A stretch of 64,000 nt of DNA from Candidatus Peregrinibacteria bacterium (GCA_016928915.1 JAFGJT010000012.1:1-64000); one strand, 5' to 3'. Positions 10,080 through 20,100 are shown, numbered from the stretch's first letter. Numbers and translations are program-made. The notes: generated by a model not told the origin, from the letters alone.

Positions 10080-12542
10080 ATGGATTTTCTGTTAACAACA
10101 TTACTTGGATTAATATCGGCCGGGGCTTTAGTCTCGCTTGGTTTGTTTATTTACAGAAGGCTTGTTAACTATAAAAGATCGATTAATATGGTTTTTTTAA
10201 AGATCCTTGTGCCCTTAAAAGAATCAAAAGATGACCGTGAGCGCGAGCAGGAATCACATTCAAAAAGCAGTGATTTTAAGGAAGTAATAGGAATAATGTC
10301 GCAGTTTTATCAGTCTTTGCACAGTATTTATTCGTCCGATTTTTCAAATAAATTTAAAGGGCAAAATTTTTTATCCTTTGAATATGCTGTTTTAAACAGC
10401 GAAATCAATTTTTATATTGTGTGTCCGCGGGAACTTGTTAGCCTAATTGAGAAACAGCTTACAAGTTTTTATCCTGACTGCTTTGTTGAACAGGTTGAAG
10501 ATTACAATATTTTTCAGCCCCGTTCCAAGACGGGAGGAACATACATGAAATTGTCCAAGGATTATGTTATTCCTTTCAAGACTCATACACGCCTCAATTC
10601 AGATCCGATTAACGCGATTATAAATGTACTTTCAAAATTCAAGCCGGACGAAGGGGCCGCCATCCAGATAATGGTAAGACCAAAAAAGAACGGATGGCAG
10701 AAAAAAGGCAGAAAAATGGCTGAAGGTATCTTTAACAAAAAGAACAAAAGACCCGGTTCGCCTTTTAATCCAATCACCTGGATACGCGCGTTTTTTGATA
10801 TGATGGTTAATAATGAGAAAACCGACATTGAAAAGCCCGATACGGGCAGAACCACGCCCGCGCAGGAGGAGGAAGTTAAAGCAATTGAGGAAAAGAACAC
10901 GCAATCCGGTTATGAAGCAATTATCCGCGTTATTGTGTCATCAAATTCAAAACATGAGGTAAAAACACATTTAACAAATATTAAAAGCGCTTTTGCGCAG
11001 TATTCAACCCCTGACGGAAACAGTTTTAAAGATACCAAATGGCACTCTGACAGAGAACTTGTAAAAGACTTTATTTTTAGAGGTTTTAAAAGGTCCCTTG
11101 CATATTCTCTAAAGCAAAAGATGGCGATTTTTTCATGCGATGAACTTGCCAGCCTTTTTCATGTGCCGAATATTACGTACAATAAATCATCCGTTATTGC
11201 CTGGCAAAGGTTTAAAATAGCACCCGCTCCTATTAATGTTCCCAACGAGGGTATACTGCTCGGTTATAACAAATATCGCGGCGAAACAAAAGAAATAAGA
11301 TTAAAAAACGAAGACAGATTCAGACATTTTTATGTTATCGGGCAAACCGGTACAGGTAAAAGTTCAATTCTGCAGGTTATGATAAGGCAGGATCTTGAAA
11401 ACGGAAACGGTCTTTGTATTGTTGATCCTCACGGCCAGCTTATTGAGGATATTATTCCTTTTATTCCGCGGAGCCGTGCGGATGACGTGATTTACTTTAA
11501 TCCCGCCGATCTTGAGCGACCCATCGGCATAAATGTTCTTGAAGCCGATACTCCCGAAGAAAAAGAACTTGTTGCAATGGATGCCATGAACATTATGATA
11601 AAACTTTTCGGCGAGGAGGTGTTTGGACCTAGAATCCAGGATTATTTTAGAAACGGATGTCTGACACTTCTTGAAGATCCCGAGGGAGGCGCTTTAACCG
11701 ATATGGTGCGTTTGTTTACCGATGATGAATATCAAAAACTAAAGGTGGAGCATGTTAAAAATCCTATTGTAAGATCATTCTGGGAGCATCAAATGGCCAA
11801 AACGGGCGCGCGTGAAAAACAGGAAATGATCCCCTATTTCGCCGCAAAATTCGGTCAGTTTGTTACCAACACAATGATGAGAAATATAATCGGACAGACA
11901 AAATCGAGTTTTGATTTTTCGGAAGCCATGAACAGCAAAAAAATTCTGCTTATGAATCTTTCAAAGGGCACAACCGGTGAAATCAATTCGAAACTTTTGG
12001 GCATGCTTATTGTTCAAAAGCTGCAGATGGCGGCTCTTCGCAGACAGCGCGAATCAAAAGGAGAAAGAAAAGATTTCTTTTTGTATGTTGATGAATTCCA
12101 GAACTATGTTACCGAAAGTATTGAAACTATTCTTTCCGAGGCAAGAAAGTACAGACTTGGTTTGATAATGGCGCACCAATATATTAAACAGCTTGAGGGT
12201 GAAGACGGCAAATCAAAGGTTAAAGATGCCGTGTTCGGAAATGTAGGAACAATGATGTGCTATAAAATAGGCGCTACCGATGCTGAATATATGGCAAAAG
12301 AAATGGCGCCTGTGTTTTCTGATCAGGATCTTATTAATCTTGATAAATTTAAGGCTGTAATCAAACTTTCCATAGATTCCCAGCCTTCACGTCCTTTCAG
12401 CATCACACCGGTCAACCCGTATCTTGAAAAAGGCGATACTGAAATTGCCGAAGCTATAAAACAGCTTTCGCGTTTAACATACGGACGCGAAAAATCATTT
12501 GTAGACCGCGAAATTTTAAGAAGGATCGGAGCTATTTTTTAA
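10080..12542 (+). CDS. VirD4/TraG-like ATPase (TM + Walker A/B)
   Basis: N-terminal TM, FYVIGQTGTGKSSILQ, DFFLYVDEFQNYVTE. Confidence 0.85.
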   Translation: MDFLLTTLLGLISAGALVSLGLFIYRRLVNYKRSINMVFLKILVPLKESKDDREREQESHSKSSDFKEVIGIMSQFYQSLHSIYSSDFSNKFKGQNFLSFEYAVLNSEINFYIVCPRELVSLIEKQLTSFYPDCFVEQVEDYNIFQPRSKTGGTYMKLSKDYVIPFKTHTRLNSDPINAIINVLSKFKPDEGAAIQIMVRPKKNGWQKKGRKMAEGIFNKKNKRPGSPFNPITWIRAFFDMMVNNEKTDIEKPDTGRTTPAQEEEVKAIEEKNTQSGYEAIIRVIVSSNSKHEVKTHLTNIKSAFAQYSTPDGNSFKDTKWHSDRELVKDFIFRGFKRSLAYSLKQKMAIFSCDELASLFHVPNITYNKSSVIAWQRFKIAPAPINVPNEGILLGYNKYRGETKEIRLKNEDRFRHFYVIGQTGTGKSSILQVMIRQDLENGNGLCIVDPHGQLIEDIIPFIPRSRADDVIYFNPADLERPIGINVLEADTPEEKELVAMDAMNIMIKLFGEEVFGPRIQDYFRNGCLTLLEDPEGGALTDMVRLFTDDEYQKLKVEHVKNPIVRSFWEHQMAKTGAREKQEMIPYFAAKFGQFVTNTMMRNIIGQTKSSFDFSEAMNSKKILLMNLSKGTTGEINSKLLGMLIVQKLQMAALRRQRESKGERKDFFLYVDEFQNYVTESIETILSEARKYRLGLIMAHQYIKQLEGEDGKSKVKDAVFGNVGTMMCYKIGATDAEYMAKEMAPVFSDQDLINLDKFKAVIKLSIDSQPSRPFSITPVNPYLEKGDTEIAEAIKQLSRLTYGREKSFVDREILRRIGAIF

Positions 12543-12665
12543 ACAGTCCCAACTAATTTATATAATCACACAAGATTAAGTGGCTTTTGTCTATTCGTCA
12601 TGCATGAAAAAAAGTTGGTTTTGTGGCATAATGTAAAGATAAAAAAATAAAAAACAAACATAAAA

Positions 12666-14354
12666 ATGGTTACAATAAACAACAATTTTTATCATTATTA
12701 CAAACAGGTTAAATTAATATTCCTTATTGCACTTGGAATCATTAGTTTTTTTGCATTGTTTAAAACCGCGTATTCATCCTATCAGCAGACGTTTACAATT
12801 TCCGCATATTATTCCCCTCTTCCGGGGCAAACGCGTTACGTTACCGGCAGCTACGAAGGCGACATAAGATTAAACGGAAATGGCGTACATAGCGCTGACG
12901 GAACACAGGTGTATCCGGGAATGATTGCTGCGCCGTCCTCATATGCGTTCGGCACCAAAATGAATATACCGGGAATTGGAATTGTAGCTGTTCACGACCG
13001 CGGAGGCGCAATTGTGCACGCAGGTCAGAGAGGCCATGCTTATGACAGGCTTGATGTTTGGATGGGATACGGCGATCAGGGGCTGTCACGCGCTTTAACC
13101 TGGGGAAAAAGAACGGTAAATGTTACAGTTTACGGAATTGACCCTAATATCAAAGAAAATGTTTATCTTGAGGGATTCAGCATAGCTGAAAAATTTGTAC
13201 AAAATATTATCGTCAAGCAAAAAGTTTTCACACAGGATCTGTGGTACGGTGTTTCAGGCGACAGAGTGGGAACACTGCAGGATTATTTAAGGGAGCTGGG
13301 TTACTATCAGGGCAAATCGGATAAATATTTCGGCGATGAAGTTTATAAAGCACTGCTCGCGTTCCAAATAGATCAGGGAATTGTTGACAGCGAACAGGAA
13401 TTCGGAGCTGGCTTTTTTGGCCCGCAGACAAGATCAAAAATAGAAGCTGTGTTTGAAAAAAGGAAAAAAGATATTCTCCCGGTAAGTAATCTTGGAAAGA
13501 ATGATGCGGGAGATGAAGTAAAAAAACTGCAGGAAGCTCTAAAAAAACTTGGATTCGATGTTGAAGTTACCGGAATTTATGATGAGCAGACTATTGAGGC
13601 GGTTTTTGAATTTCAAAAAGAAAATCAGATTATTGATCACGAAGAAGATCTTGGAGCAGGCTTTTTTGGCCCCAAAACATTTGCCAAACTCTCAGAAAAA
13701 CTTGCTTCATTTTACGAAGATACAATAAATGACTCTAACAGCACTCCGATTGTAAAAGTTTCGTATACGGCTTTTACTAAAGATTTAAATCCCGGTGACA
13801 GCGGGGATGAAGTAAAAATGCTTCAGCAGGAATTAACAAACATGAACCTGTTCAGAACATCAATAACCGGATATTACGGTGATGTAACAAAAAATGCTGT
13901 ATTTAAATATCAGCAGAAAAAAGGCATTGTTGAAAATACAAATTCTTCCGGATCCGGAGTGTTTGGACCTAAAACGCGTGATTCTTTAAATCAGATTATA
14001 GGCTACAGGGCAAACAACAAAGTTCTTATAGCGGCCAAAACCGAAACATTCAACCAAGCAAAACCTGTAATAATCGCAGAAAATACGGCTGACGCAACAA
14101 CAGATACACATTCATCAATATTTGCCTTTGATTTAAGCCTTGGAAGTACGGGGCAGCAGGTTGCGCTTTTACAAGAACAACTTAAAAAACTTGGATTCTA
14201 TAAAAGCGGCATAACAACTACTTATTTTGGTGAAATTACAAAAGAAGCCGTAATAGCTTTCCAAATAGCCAAGGGTGTAATTGCAGGGGAAAATGATGAA
14301 GGTGCAGGTATTGTAGGTCCGCAAACAAGAGAGATTTTAAATTCACTTATTTAA
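12666..14354 (+). CDS. secreted 3D-domain protein with four peptidoglycan-binding-like repeats
   Basis: ISAYYSPLPGQ...VHDRGGAI...DRLDVWMG (3D domain); repeated GDEVKxLQxxLxxLGF...G.FGPxT. Confidence 0.85.
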   Translation: MVTINNNFYHYYKQVKLIFLIALGIISFFALFKTAYSSYQQTFTISAYYSPLPGQTRYVTGSYEGDIRLNGNGVHSADGTQVYPGMIAAPSSYAFGTKMNIPGIGIVAVHDRGGAIVHAGQRGHAYDRLDVWMGYGDQGLSRALTWGKRTVNVTVYGIDPNIKENVYLEGFSIAEKFVQNIIVKQKVFTQDLWYGVSGDRVGTLQDYLRELGYYQGKSDKYFGDEVYKALLAFQIDQGIVDSEQEFGAGFFGPQTRSKIEAVFEKRKKDILPVSNLGKNDAGDEVKKLQEALKKLGFDVEVTGIYDEQTIEAVFEFQKENQIIDHEEDLGAGFFGPKTFAKLSEKLASFYEDTINDSNSTPIVKVSYTAFTKDLNPGDSGDEVKMLQQELTNMNLFRTSITGYYGDVTKNAVFKYQQKKGIVENTNSSGSGVFGPKTRDSLNQIIGYRANNKVLIAAKTETFNQAKPVIIAENTADATTDTHSSIFAFDLSLGSTGQQVALLQEQLKKLGFYKSGITTTYFGEITKEAVIAFQIAKGVIAGENDEGAGIVGPQTREILNSLI

Positions 14355-14960
14355 TTATTTGATATCCTCCGGCCGCATTTTGATTTTTTTAAAAATTTCA
14401 CGTTCCATTTGAAAATAGCACCTATGAATCATTTTTTGTTTCTCTAAATTTTCCTTTTTCGGATTATATCGTTTTTCCCCGTCAGAAAAGCGTTTTTTAA
14501 GGCTCACAATTTTACTGTGCAGAACCCGCTTATCAGCATATGTTGTGATTTTCTCCTCAAGTGTAACGGGTATAAACTGTTTTTCGCAGACAGCATCAAA
14601 CTTATGTTTTCTTACCATGAGCGCGATTTTATTTTCTCCTATTGATTTTAGATATGTATAAGCAGCTATTGCATGATCTACGTTTCCGTATTCCTTTTTC
14701 AGCCTGTTCCAAACGGCAATATCTTTTTTAGATGCATTTTTACAAAGACTTTTATATGCAGCCCCCCTGATATCTAAAATTTTAAACAGATCATGCAGTA
14801 ATGCCGCGCAAACAACCCGGTTTTTATTGATTTTAATATGTTTCTTTTTATATTCATCGCAAATTAAGCCGGCCGTATATGCAACTTGTTTTGTGTGGTC
14901 GACGATATGATCCGGAAGGCGCATTTTTTTAAGCAAAGCAATTGCTTTTTTAACAGTCAT
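14355..14960 (-). CDS. HD-domain hydrolase
   Basis: PDHIVDHTKQVAYTAG...AALLHDLFKI. Confidence 0.75.
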   Translation of the reverse strand: MTVKKAIALLKKMRLPDHIVDHTKQVAYTAGLICDEYKKKHIKINKNRVVCAALLHDLFKILDIRGAAYKSLCKNASKKDIAVWNRLKKEYGNVDHAIAAYTYLKSIGENKIALMVRKHKFDAVCEKQFIPVTLEEKITTYADKRVLHSKIVSLKKRFSDGEKRYNPKKENLEKQKMIHRCYFQMEREIFKKIKMRPEDIK

Positions 14961-15408
14961 CTTGCCTTATGGTTATTTTTCTTTTGTTTCTTCCGCATAC
15001 ATCAAGTTTAATTTCCGTGGATTTTTTTGGCAGAATATGTTCGATTTTTTCAGGCCATTCAATCAGCACAACATTATCCCCTTTTTCAATAATTTCAATT
15101 ATTTCATTAAGAACCGGCTCATCAGCATCCTCTAAACGATAAAAATCGAAATGATAAACATTAAAACCTTTACCTTTATATTCCCTGAGATATGTATATG
15201 TGGGACTTTTAACTGTATTCCCGTCTATACCCAGTGCTTCAGCCAAAAATCTGGCAAAAACGGTTTTGCCCGCGCCAAGCTCGCCTTTTAAACGCACAAT
15301 ACTGCCCCCCCGCATGTTTTTTTTGATTATTTCGGCAAATTGATATGCGGCTTTTTTGGTATCTTTTAAAGAAAAACTGATTATTTCTTTCATTGATTTA
15401 ACGGTCAT
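14950..15408 (-). CDS. tsaE: tRNA threonylcarbamoyladenosine biosynthesis ATPase TsaE
   Basis: LKGELGAGKTVFARFLAEALGI, SPTYTYLREY, YHFDFYRLEDADE. Confidence 0.93.
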   Translation of the reverse strand: MTVKSMKEIISFSLKDTKKAAYQFAEIIKKNMRGGSIVRLKGELGAGKTVFARFLAEALGIDGNTVKSPTYTYLREYKGKGFNVYHFDFYRLEDADEPVLNEIIEIIEKGDNVVLIEWPEKIEHILPKKSTEIKLDVCGRNKRKITIRQDDC

Positions 15409-15450
15409 TTTTTGGTATAATAATATATCTAAAACTAAATAAAAACAAAA

Positions 15451-17385
15451 ATGAAAAATAAGAAGAAAAACAATCTTTATTATACTTTAAAATTGTGCCT
15501 TGTCTGGAGCGCGATGCTGCTTTTTATGACGCTTGCCGTTTATCTTGTTCAGCAAAACGCGTACCACTTTCAGGCAAGCGTGATTCCAACCACACAGGCG
15601 CCGCCTTACGACGGTCTTTCGATGCCTATTTTAAAAGCTCCCAACTGGGTTGCGTTAACTTCCTCCGAAAGAAGCTTAACATACAGTCAGCTGCCCACAT
15701 CAAAAATAATGAATATTCCGGTGTACGATCCGATAAAATTAAAAACCCCAATGGACACATTAAAATGGGGAAATGCCGCGCATGAAGCGATAATCAACAT
15801 GAAAGTGACTTATTCGGTTCCGTATATGGGTAATTATACTCTTGATAATATTGAATACGCAGGAGGTCATCTTGCGGTTGATATTAAAATTCCTACGGGA
15901 ACCCCTGTTTTTGCCATAGGCAACGGAATTGTCACAAAAACCCAGGAGCTTTCAAGCGGCTTTGGAAATCATCTTGTTATAGAACATAAAAATTTTCCTT
16001 CTTATGAGAACGAAAATATTAAAACTACATATTACTCAAGTTACAGCCATTTAAGCCAGATACTCGTGACAGAGGGCAAAGTTGTTAAACGCGGCGAGCT
16101 TATAGGTTATTCAGGAGCTTCCGGGCTCGCAACGACACCTCATCTGCATTTCCAGATAGATAAATCCACAGCTCCATGGCATCCTTACTGGCATTTTACA
16201 ACTAAAGAAGCCTCTGATGCGGGTTTTAATTTTACTCAGGCTATCAATGCCGGATTTAATAAAGATGTTGCGCTTGCCAACACAATTAATCCAATAACAT
16301 ACATTCAAAAATACAACGGAGTGACTGTTGCGGCCGACACAACAACAACCAGCCAAACAACTTCAACTTCATCCTCAACATCAACAACTTCAACGACAAC
16401 AACAACAACATCATCATCATCTTCTTCTTCCACCGGCACAACTTCAACAGGTGCGAATACCAGTACTGCTTCCAGTTCTAATCTTCCTGCAACCGAAGGC
16501 TATGTTTATTTTGATATCCGGGGAGATAATTCATTTATACCGGGTGAAAAAATCGAAATTACCATTATTGCGCAGGATCGTAAGGGAAATTTAATTAAGG
16601 ATTATGTGCCTCCTTCTCCAGTAAGGTTTGATAAGATGCAGGGTGGTTTTGTATTCACAAACAACAAACTTTACGCTAAAGATTTTATTAACGGTGTTGC
16701 AACTATAACAATCACACCGCAAAACGAAAATCCAATACAGTTTATGGTGGCAACCGATACGGTTATGGTTGAAAGCCAGATTATGTATCCCGGAGTTTTT
16801 GTTGATATTTCAAAAGCCCATCCGAATTTTCAGGCAATTAGTTTTTTACAGCGAGAAGGTGTAATCGCGGGTTATTCCGACGGCTCATTCAGGCCCGATC
16901 AAAAAATTTCACGCGTTGAAGTATTAAAATTGATTTTGGAGGGAATAAAGGTCGATCTGGATAATGTAAGAAACCTGCCATATACTGATACCGATGTTTC
17001 AGCATGGTATGCAAAATACCTTGCAACAGCCGTTAATCTTGAAATCGTAGCGGGTTATCCCGATAAAACGTTCAGGCCCAATGAAACAGTAAACAAGGTT
17101 GAATTTTTAAAAATGCTTGTTGAGGCTATGAATGTGGATATCAATCCGGAAGTATCGGAATTTATTTATACGGATATTGATGAAAAAGCCTGGTATGCGC
17201 CTTATGTGCAATTTGCCATAGAAAAAAATATTTTTACAATCGAAGGAACAAAATTTAATCCAATACAACAAATGCAGCGAGCTGATGTTGCAGAAGCGAT
17301 TTACAGAATTCAACTTATCGCCAAAACGGGGGCTAAAGCTTTCACGGCTGATCTACATGAACAAGCTATTGCAGGTATTTATTAG
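15451..17385 (+). CDS. M23 peptidase with Ser/Thr-rich linker and SLH domains
   Basis: GGHLAVDIKIPTGTPVFAIGNG...PHLHFQID; S/T linker; SLH repeats (FLQREGVIAGYSDGSFRPDQKISRVE). Confidence 0.88.
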   Translation: MKNKKKNNLYYTLKLCLVWSAMLLFMTLAVYLVQQNAYHFQASVIPTTQAPPYDGLSMPILKAPNWVALTSSERSLTYSQLPTSKIMNIPVYDPIKLKTPMDTLKWGNAAHEAIINMKVTYSVPYMGNYTLDNIEYAGGHLAVDIKIPTGTPVFAIGNGIVTKTQELSSGFGNHLVIEHKNFPSYENENIKTTYYSSYSHLSQILVTEGKVVKRGELIGYSGASGLATTPHLHFQIDKSTAPWHPYWHFTTKEASDAGFNFTQAINAGFNKDVALANTINPITYIQKYNGVTVAADTTTTSQTTSTSSSTSTTSTTTTTTSSSSSSSTGTTSTGANTSTASSSNLPATEGYVYFDIRGDNSFIPGEKIEITIIAQDRKGNLIKDYVPPSPVRFDKMQGGFVFTNNKLYAKDFINGVATITITPQNENPIQFMVATDTVMVESQIMYPGVFVDISKAHPNFQAISFLQREGVIAGYSDGSFRPDQKISRVEVLKLILEGIKVDLDNVRNLPYTDTDVSAWYAKYLATAVNLEIVAGYPDKTFRPNETVNKVEFLKMLVEAMNVDINPEVSEFIYTDIDEKAWYAPYVQFAIEKNIFTIEGTKFNPIQQMQRADVAEAIYRIQLIAKTGAKAFTADLHEQAIAGIY

Positions 17386-17414
17386 GTGTAGTAAAGTTTG
17401 AAAGAATTTAATAT

Positions 17415-18203
17415 TTGATTGATATGCAGGAAACACCCAAAGAACAGCCAAATGAAGTTTCTGATATTTTTAAAAAGCAGGAACCTTCCGAACAAAAAGA
17501 ACAAACGCAAAAACCATTAAACGAAGAAAAGCCGGTTGCACCTGAAAAAGGCGGAAAGTTTTTAACTTTTGTTCTTGATCTTGCATTAAACCTTTTAATT
17601 GTTTTCGGTCTTGTTTATATAATTCAAACATTTATTGCATCTCCTTTTAAGGTTTTCGGACCTTCGATGTGCGATACTCTCAACAATCTTAACAATGAAT
17701 GCCAGCAGGGCTACGGTGAATATATAATTGTTAACAAACTTATTTATAAAGATTTCTTTGGATGGAGTTTAAGCCAGCCGGACCGCGGGGATATTATTGT
17801 TTTTCATCCTCCTCATACACAGGAACAATTTTACATAAAAAGAATCATCGGAATTCCCGGTGATACAATCAAATTAATCGATGGAAATGTTTTTTTGTTT
17901 AATGAAGATTACCCGACCGGATATGAACTGCCCGAGGAATATTTAAATGAAAACAATAAAGGAAAGACCAACCCATCAACAAACCGGGAAACTTCTTTTT
18001 CTGTACCTGACGACCAGTACTTTGTTTTAGGAGATAACCGCAACGAAAGCACCGATTCGAGAAGCTGCTTTAGGGATGCTTTTCAGGGTGGCTGCAGAGG
18101 CGAAGAGGCTTACTTTTTACCGCGTGCAAATATTGAAGGCAAAGCATGGGTGGTTTTATGGCCGCTAAATCATATCAGAGTTTTACCTCAGGCTGATTAC
18201 TGA
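17415..18203 (+). CDS. lepB: signal peptidase I
   Basis: FKVFGPSMCDTL, YIKRIIGIPGDTI, FVLGDNRNESTDSR. Confidence 0.93.
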   Translation: MIDMQETPKEQPNEVSDIFKKQEPSEQKEQTQKPLNEEKPVAPEKGGKFLTFVLDLALNLLIVFGLVYIIQTFIASPFKVFGPSMCDTLNNLNNECQQGYGEYIIVNKLIYKDFFGWSLSQPDRGDIIVFHPPHTQEQFYIKRIIGIPGDTIKLIDGNVFLFNEDYPTGYELPEEYLNENNKGKTNPSTNRETSFSVPDDQYFVLGDNRNESTDSRSCFRDAFQGGCRGEEAYFLPRANIEGKAWVVLWPLNHIRVLPQADY

Positions 18204-18239
18204 ACATAATAATTAAATTTACCTATCGACAATTTGTTG

Positions 18240-18268
18240 TTGACAAAATTGCTTTTTTGACGTAATCT
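18240..18268 (+). promoter_or_regulatory. sigma70-like promoter TTGACA-N17-TAATCT (leader of gene A)
   Basis: Hexamers read directly; also lies in inverted repeat TTGACAAAAT (18240-18249)/ATTTTGTCAA (18284-18293). Confidence 0.6.
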
Positions 18269-18400
18269 TTACGCCTTATTTTGATTTTGTCAAAAAGCAT
18301 GATTGTGTTCAAGTTAAAAATTGGATTTATTGTAAGGCCGTTTAGCTAATTGTGTTATACCTAAATGGTTTTTTGTTCTTTGAAAATCAGGATAAAAAAG

Positions 18401-18499
18401 CACAGAGAATGTTCTGCTCAGACTGCGACCTAAAGCCGGTCCGGGTTTTATATAATCTGCATCCCGAGTCTTTAGTCGCGGGCAGAACTATTCTCTGTG
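18401..18499 (+). ncRNA. ~99-nt structured RNA element (long hairpin) in gene A leader
   Basis: CACAGAGAAU-GUUCUGC...GCAGAAC-A-AUUCUCUGUG outer stem, inner GCGAC(C)UAAAG/CUUUAGUCGC and CGGG/CCCG helices. Confidence 0.6.
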
Positions 18500-18532
18500 T
18501 CTGTAAGTAATAATATTTGAAGGAAGATTATG

Positions 18533-18573
18533 CCTGCGGCTTAATAATTAATATTAACTCTGCCGCGGGTTTT
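18533..18573 (+). terminator. terminator/attenuator-like hairpin in gene A leader
   Basis: CCTGCGGC...GCCGCGGG followed by TTTT. Confidence 0.45.
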
Positions 18574-18610
18574 AAAAATAACTTTGATAGAGGCAAATCA
18601 GCGGCGGATC

Positions 18611-18689
18611 AGAGACCCCGTCGCTTAAGATTCCCAATCACGGAACAACCACAACATCCCCCTGTTGGTCTCTAAAAGGGGGAAGGAGG
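18611..18689 (+). promoter_or_regulatory. putative H-type pseudoknot overlapping SD of gene A
   Basis: AGAGACC(18611-17)/GGTCTCT(18667-73) interleaved with TCCCCCT(18657-63)/AGGGGGA(18677-83); SD AAGGAGG 18683-18689. Confidence 0.5.
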
Positions 18690-18696
18690 AATTGAG

Positions 18697-20100
18697 ATGA
18701 GTACGAGGAAGAAAAACGATGCAACGCAAGTGGGGATGGGGTCAGTAACCCCTACCCCGAAAACGCAACCGCAGGTTCGGGAATGCGCGAACTGCAAGGT
18801 GCCCGTGGCGCTGGAGGCAACGTACTGTCCTGCGTGCGCGTACTCCTTGGTGCCCGCGGCTTCGGCAGCGGCGGTCCCCGCGGCGCCGGACACGTCTCCG
18901 CCGCCGACCACACCTTCCTCAGAACCCGCGTCGGCTCCGCTGACGTCGGATTCATCGCCAGCGGTTTCTGGGGCAATCGATACCTCTACCCCAGTTCTGG
19001 CGATTCCCGCAGCACCAACGCCCACGGCGACTGCAGCGGCTCCGGCTCCCACGCCCACGCCTTCTGCGACCCCCGCGAACACCGCGCCTCCGACGGTCGT
19101 TGTTGTGCAGCCGCCTCCGGCGGCCGCACCTGCGCCGTCCCCCGCGGCTCCGGCCTCCACGCCTCCCCCGGTGGTCCCCCCGAACCCCACCCCCAAGGCC
19201 TCGTCGGGTTTGATGTGGCTGCTACTGCCGCTCATCGTGGTGGTCACGGGCGGCCTGATCTGGGCCGGGATTTACTTTCACGGCCGGAAGCCGCCAGCCC
19301 CCTCTTCGGGGGCAAGCGCCTCGACAGCGGCGCCTTATCTGCCTCCCGGCAGCATGAACGCGCCTTCCGCGCCGACAGCGACTGTGACTCCGGTGAAGCC
19401 CACGGTCACGCCTTCCACCACCGCACCAGCAGTGACGCCCCCGGTCACGCCGCCGACGGCAGCGCCGGCCTCAACGCCACCGGCGAGCATGGCTGCTCCG
19501 GTGACGGCAGCCCCGCTGGCCGCGACTTGGCAGCAGAGCAGCATCGGCCGCCTCTGCTCGGCCCAGGCAGCTATATCACTTCGTCGGACCATATTCTGTG
19601 TCCATGATAAGGACATGGAATGGTTTGACGCATGTCACGACCCGCCTCTACCGGTCGGCACCCCTACCTACCCGGGCGACAAGGTAGGCGTGGATGTGGC
19701 AGATCCTTGCCTCTTGAAGGTAGGTTCAATCTGCCTAACCTCCACGGCACTTCGCTGCCAAGTTGGGTACCGGGCACCACCGGCTCCCGAGCCCCCTGCA
19801 CCCCTCGCGGTGCAGCCACCGGCTCAGCCTCCCTGCCCCCCTCCTCCGGCCGCCGCTCCCCGGAGCACAAGCGGCCGAAAAGCCGCCCCCGCCCCCCGCC
19901 ACCGGACTTTCAACGGTCGGCTCGCCCGCCTCGAGGGCAGAGTCGACAAAATCGAAGGCACCGTGACCGATCACGGCCGACGGATTTCATCCGGTGAAAA
20001 CTGGATGAAACATTGGGAGGCGGATCTGATCCGCCTCAAACAGCAGAATCAGGCGGAGGGGCGCTCCGGCGTCCACATCCCCCGCGGATCCGGCCGCTAA
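18697..20100 (+). CDS. island gene A: zinc-ribbon, Pro/Ala/Thr-rich, single-TM protein
   Basis: CANCKVPVALEATYCPAC; TM LMWLLLPLIVVVTGGLIWAGIYF; C-terminal coiled coil; strong SD; abrupt GC rise. Confidence 0.75.
   Translation: MSTRKKNDATQVGMGSVTPTPKTQPQVRECANCKVPVALEATYCPACAYSLVPAASAAAVPAAPDTSPPPTTPSSEPASAPLTSDSSPAVSGAIDTSTPVLAIPAAPTPTATAAAPAPTPTPSATPANTAPPTVVVVQPPPAAAPAPSPAAPASTPPPVVPPNPTPKASSGLMWLLLPLIVVVTGGLIWAGIYFHGRKPPAPSSGASASTAAPYLPPGSMNAPSAPTATVTPVKPTVTPSTTAPAVTPPVTPPTAAPASTPPASMAAPVTAAPLAATWQQSSIGRLCSAQAAISLRRTIFCVHDKDMEWFDACHDPPLPVGTPTYPGDKVGVDVADPCLLKVGSICLTSTALRCQVGYRAPPAPEPPAPLAVQPPAQPPCPPPPAAAPRSTSGRKAAPAPRHRTFNGRLARLEGRVDKIEGTVTDHGRRISSGENWMKHWEADLIRLKQQNQAEGRSGVHIPRGSGR

Noticed and set aside
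10080-12542. VirD4-like ATPase as evidence of a conjugative element
   Set aside because: Surrounded by housekeeping genes, with no relaxase or other T4SS genes nearby; not sufficient to call an integrative element.
18401-18499. Integron attC site / gene cassette
   Set aside because: The GTTCTGC/GCAGAAC arms do not fit RYYYAAC/GTTRRRY core sites, and no integrase is visible.
18401-18499. SRP (4.5S) or 6S RNA
   Set aside because: No GGAA-type tetraloop/domain IV signature, and too short for 6S; left as unassigned structured RNA pending Infernal search.
18672-19607. ORFs antisense to or out of frame with gene A
   Set aside because: Shadow ORFs in GC-rich sequence; only the + frame from 18697 has SD, zinc ribbon and TM.
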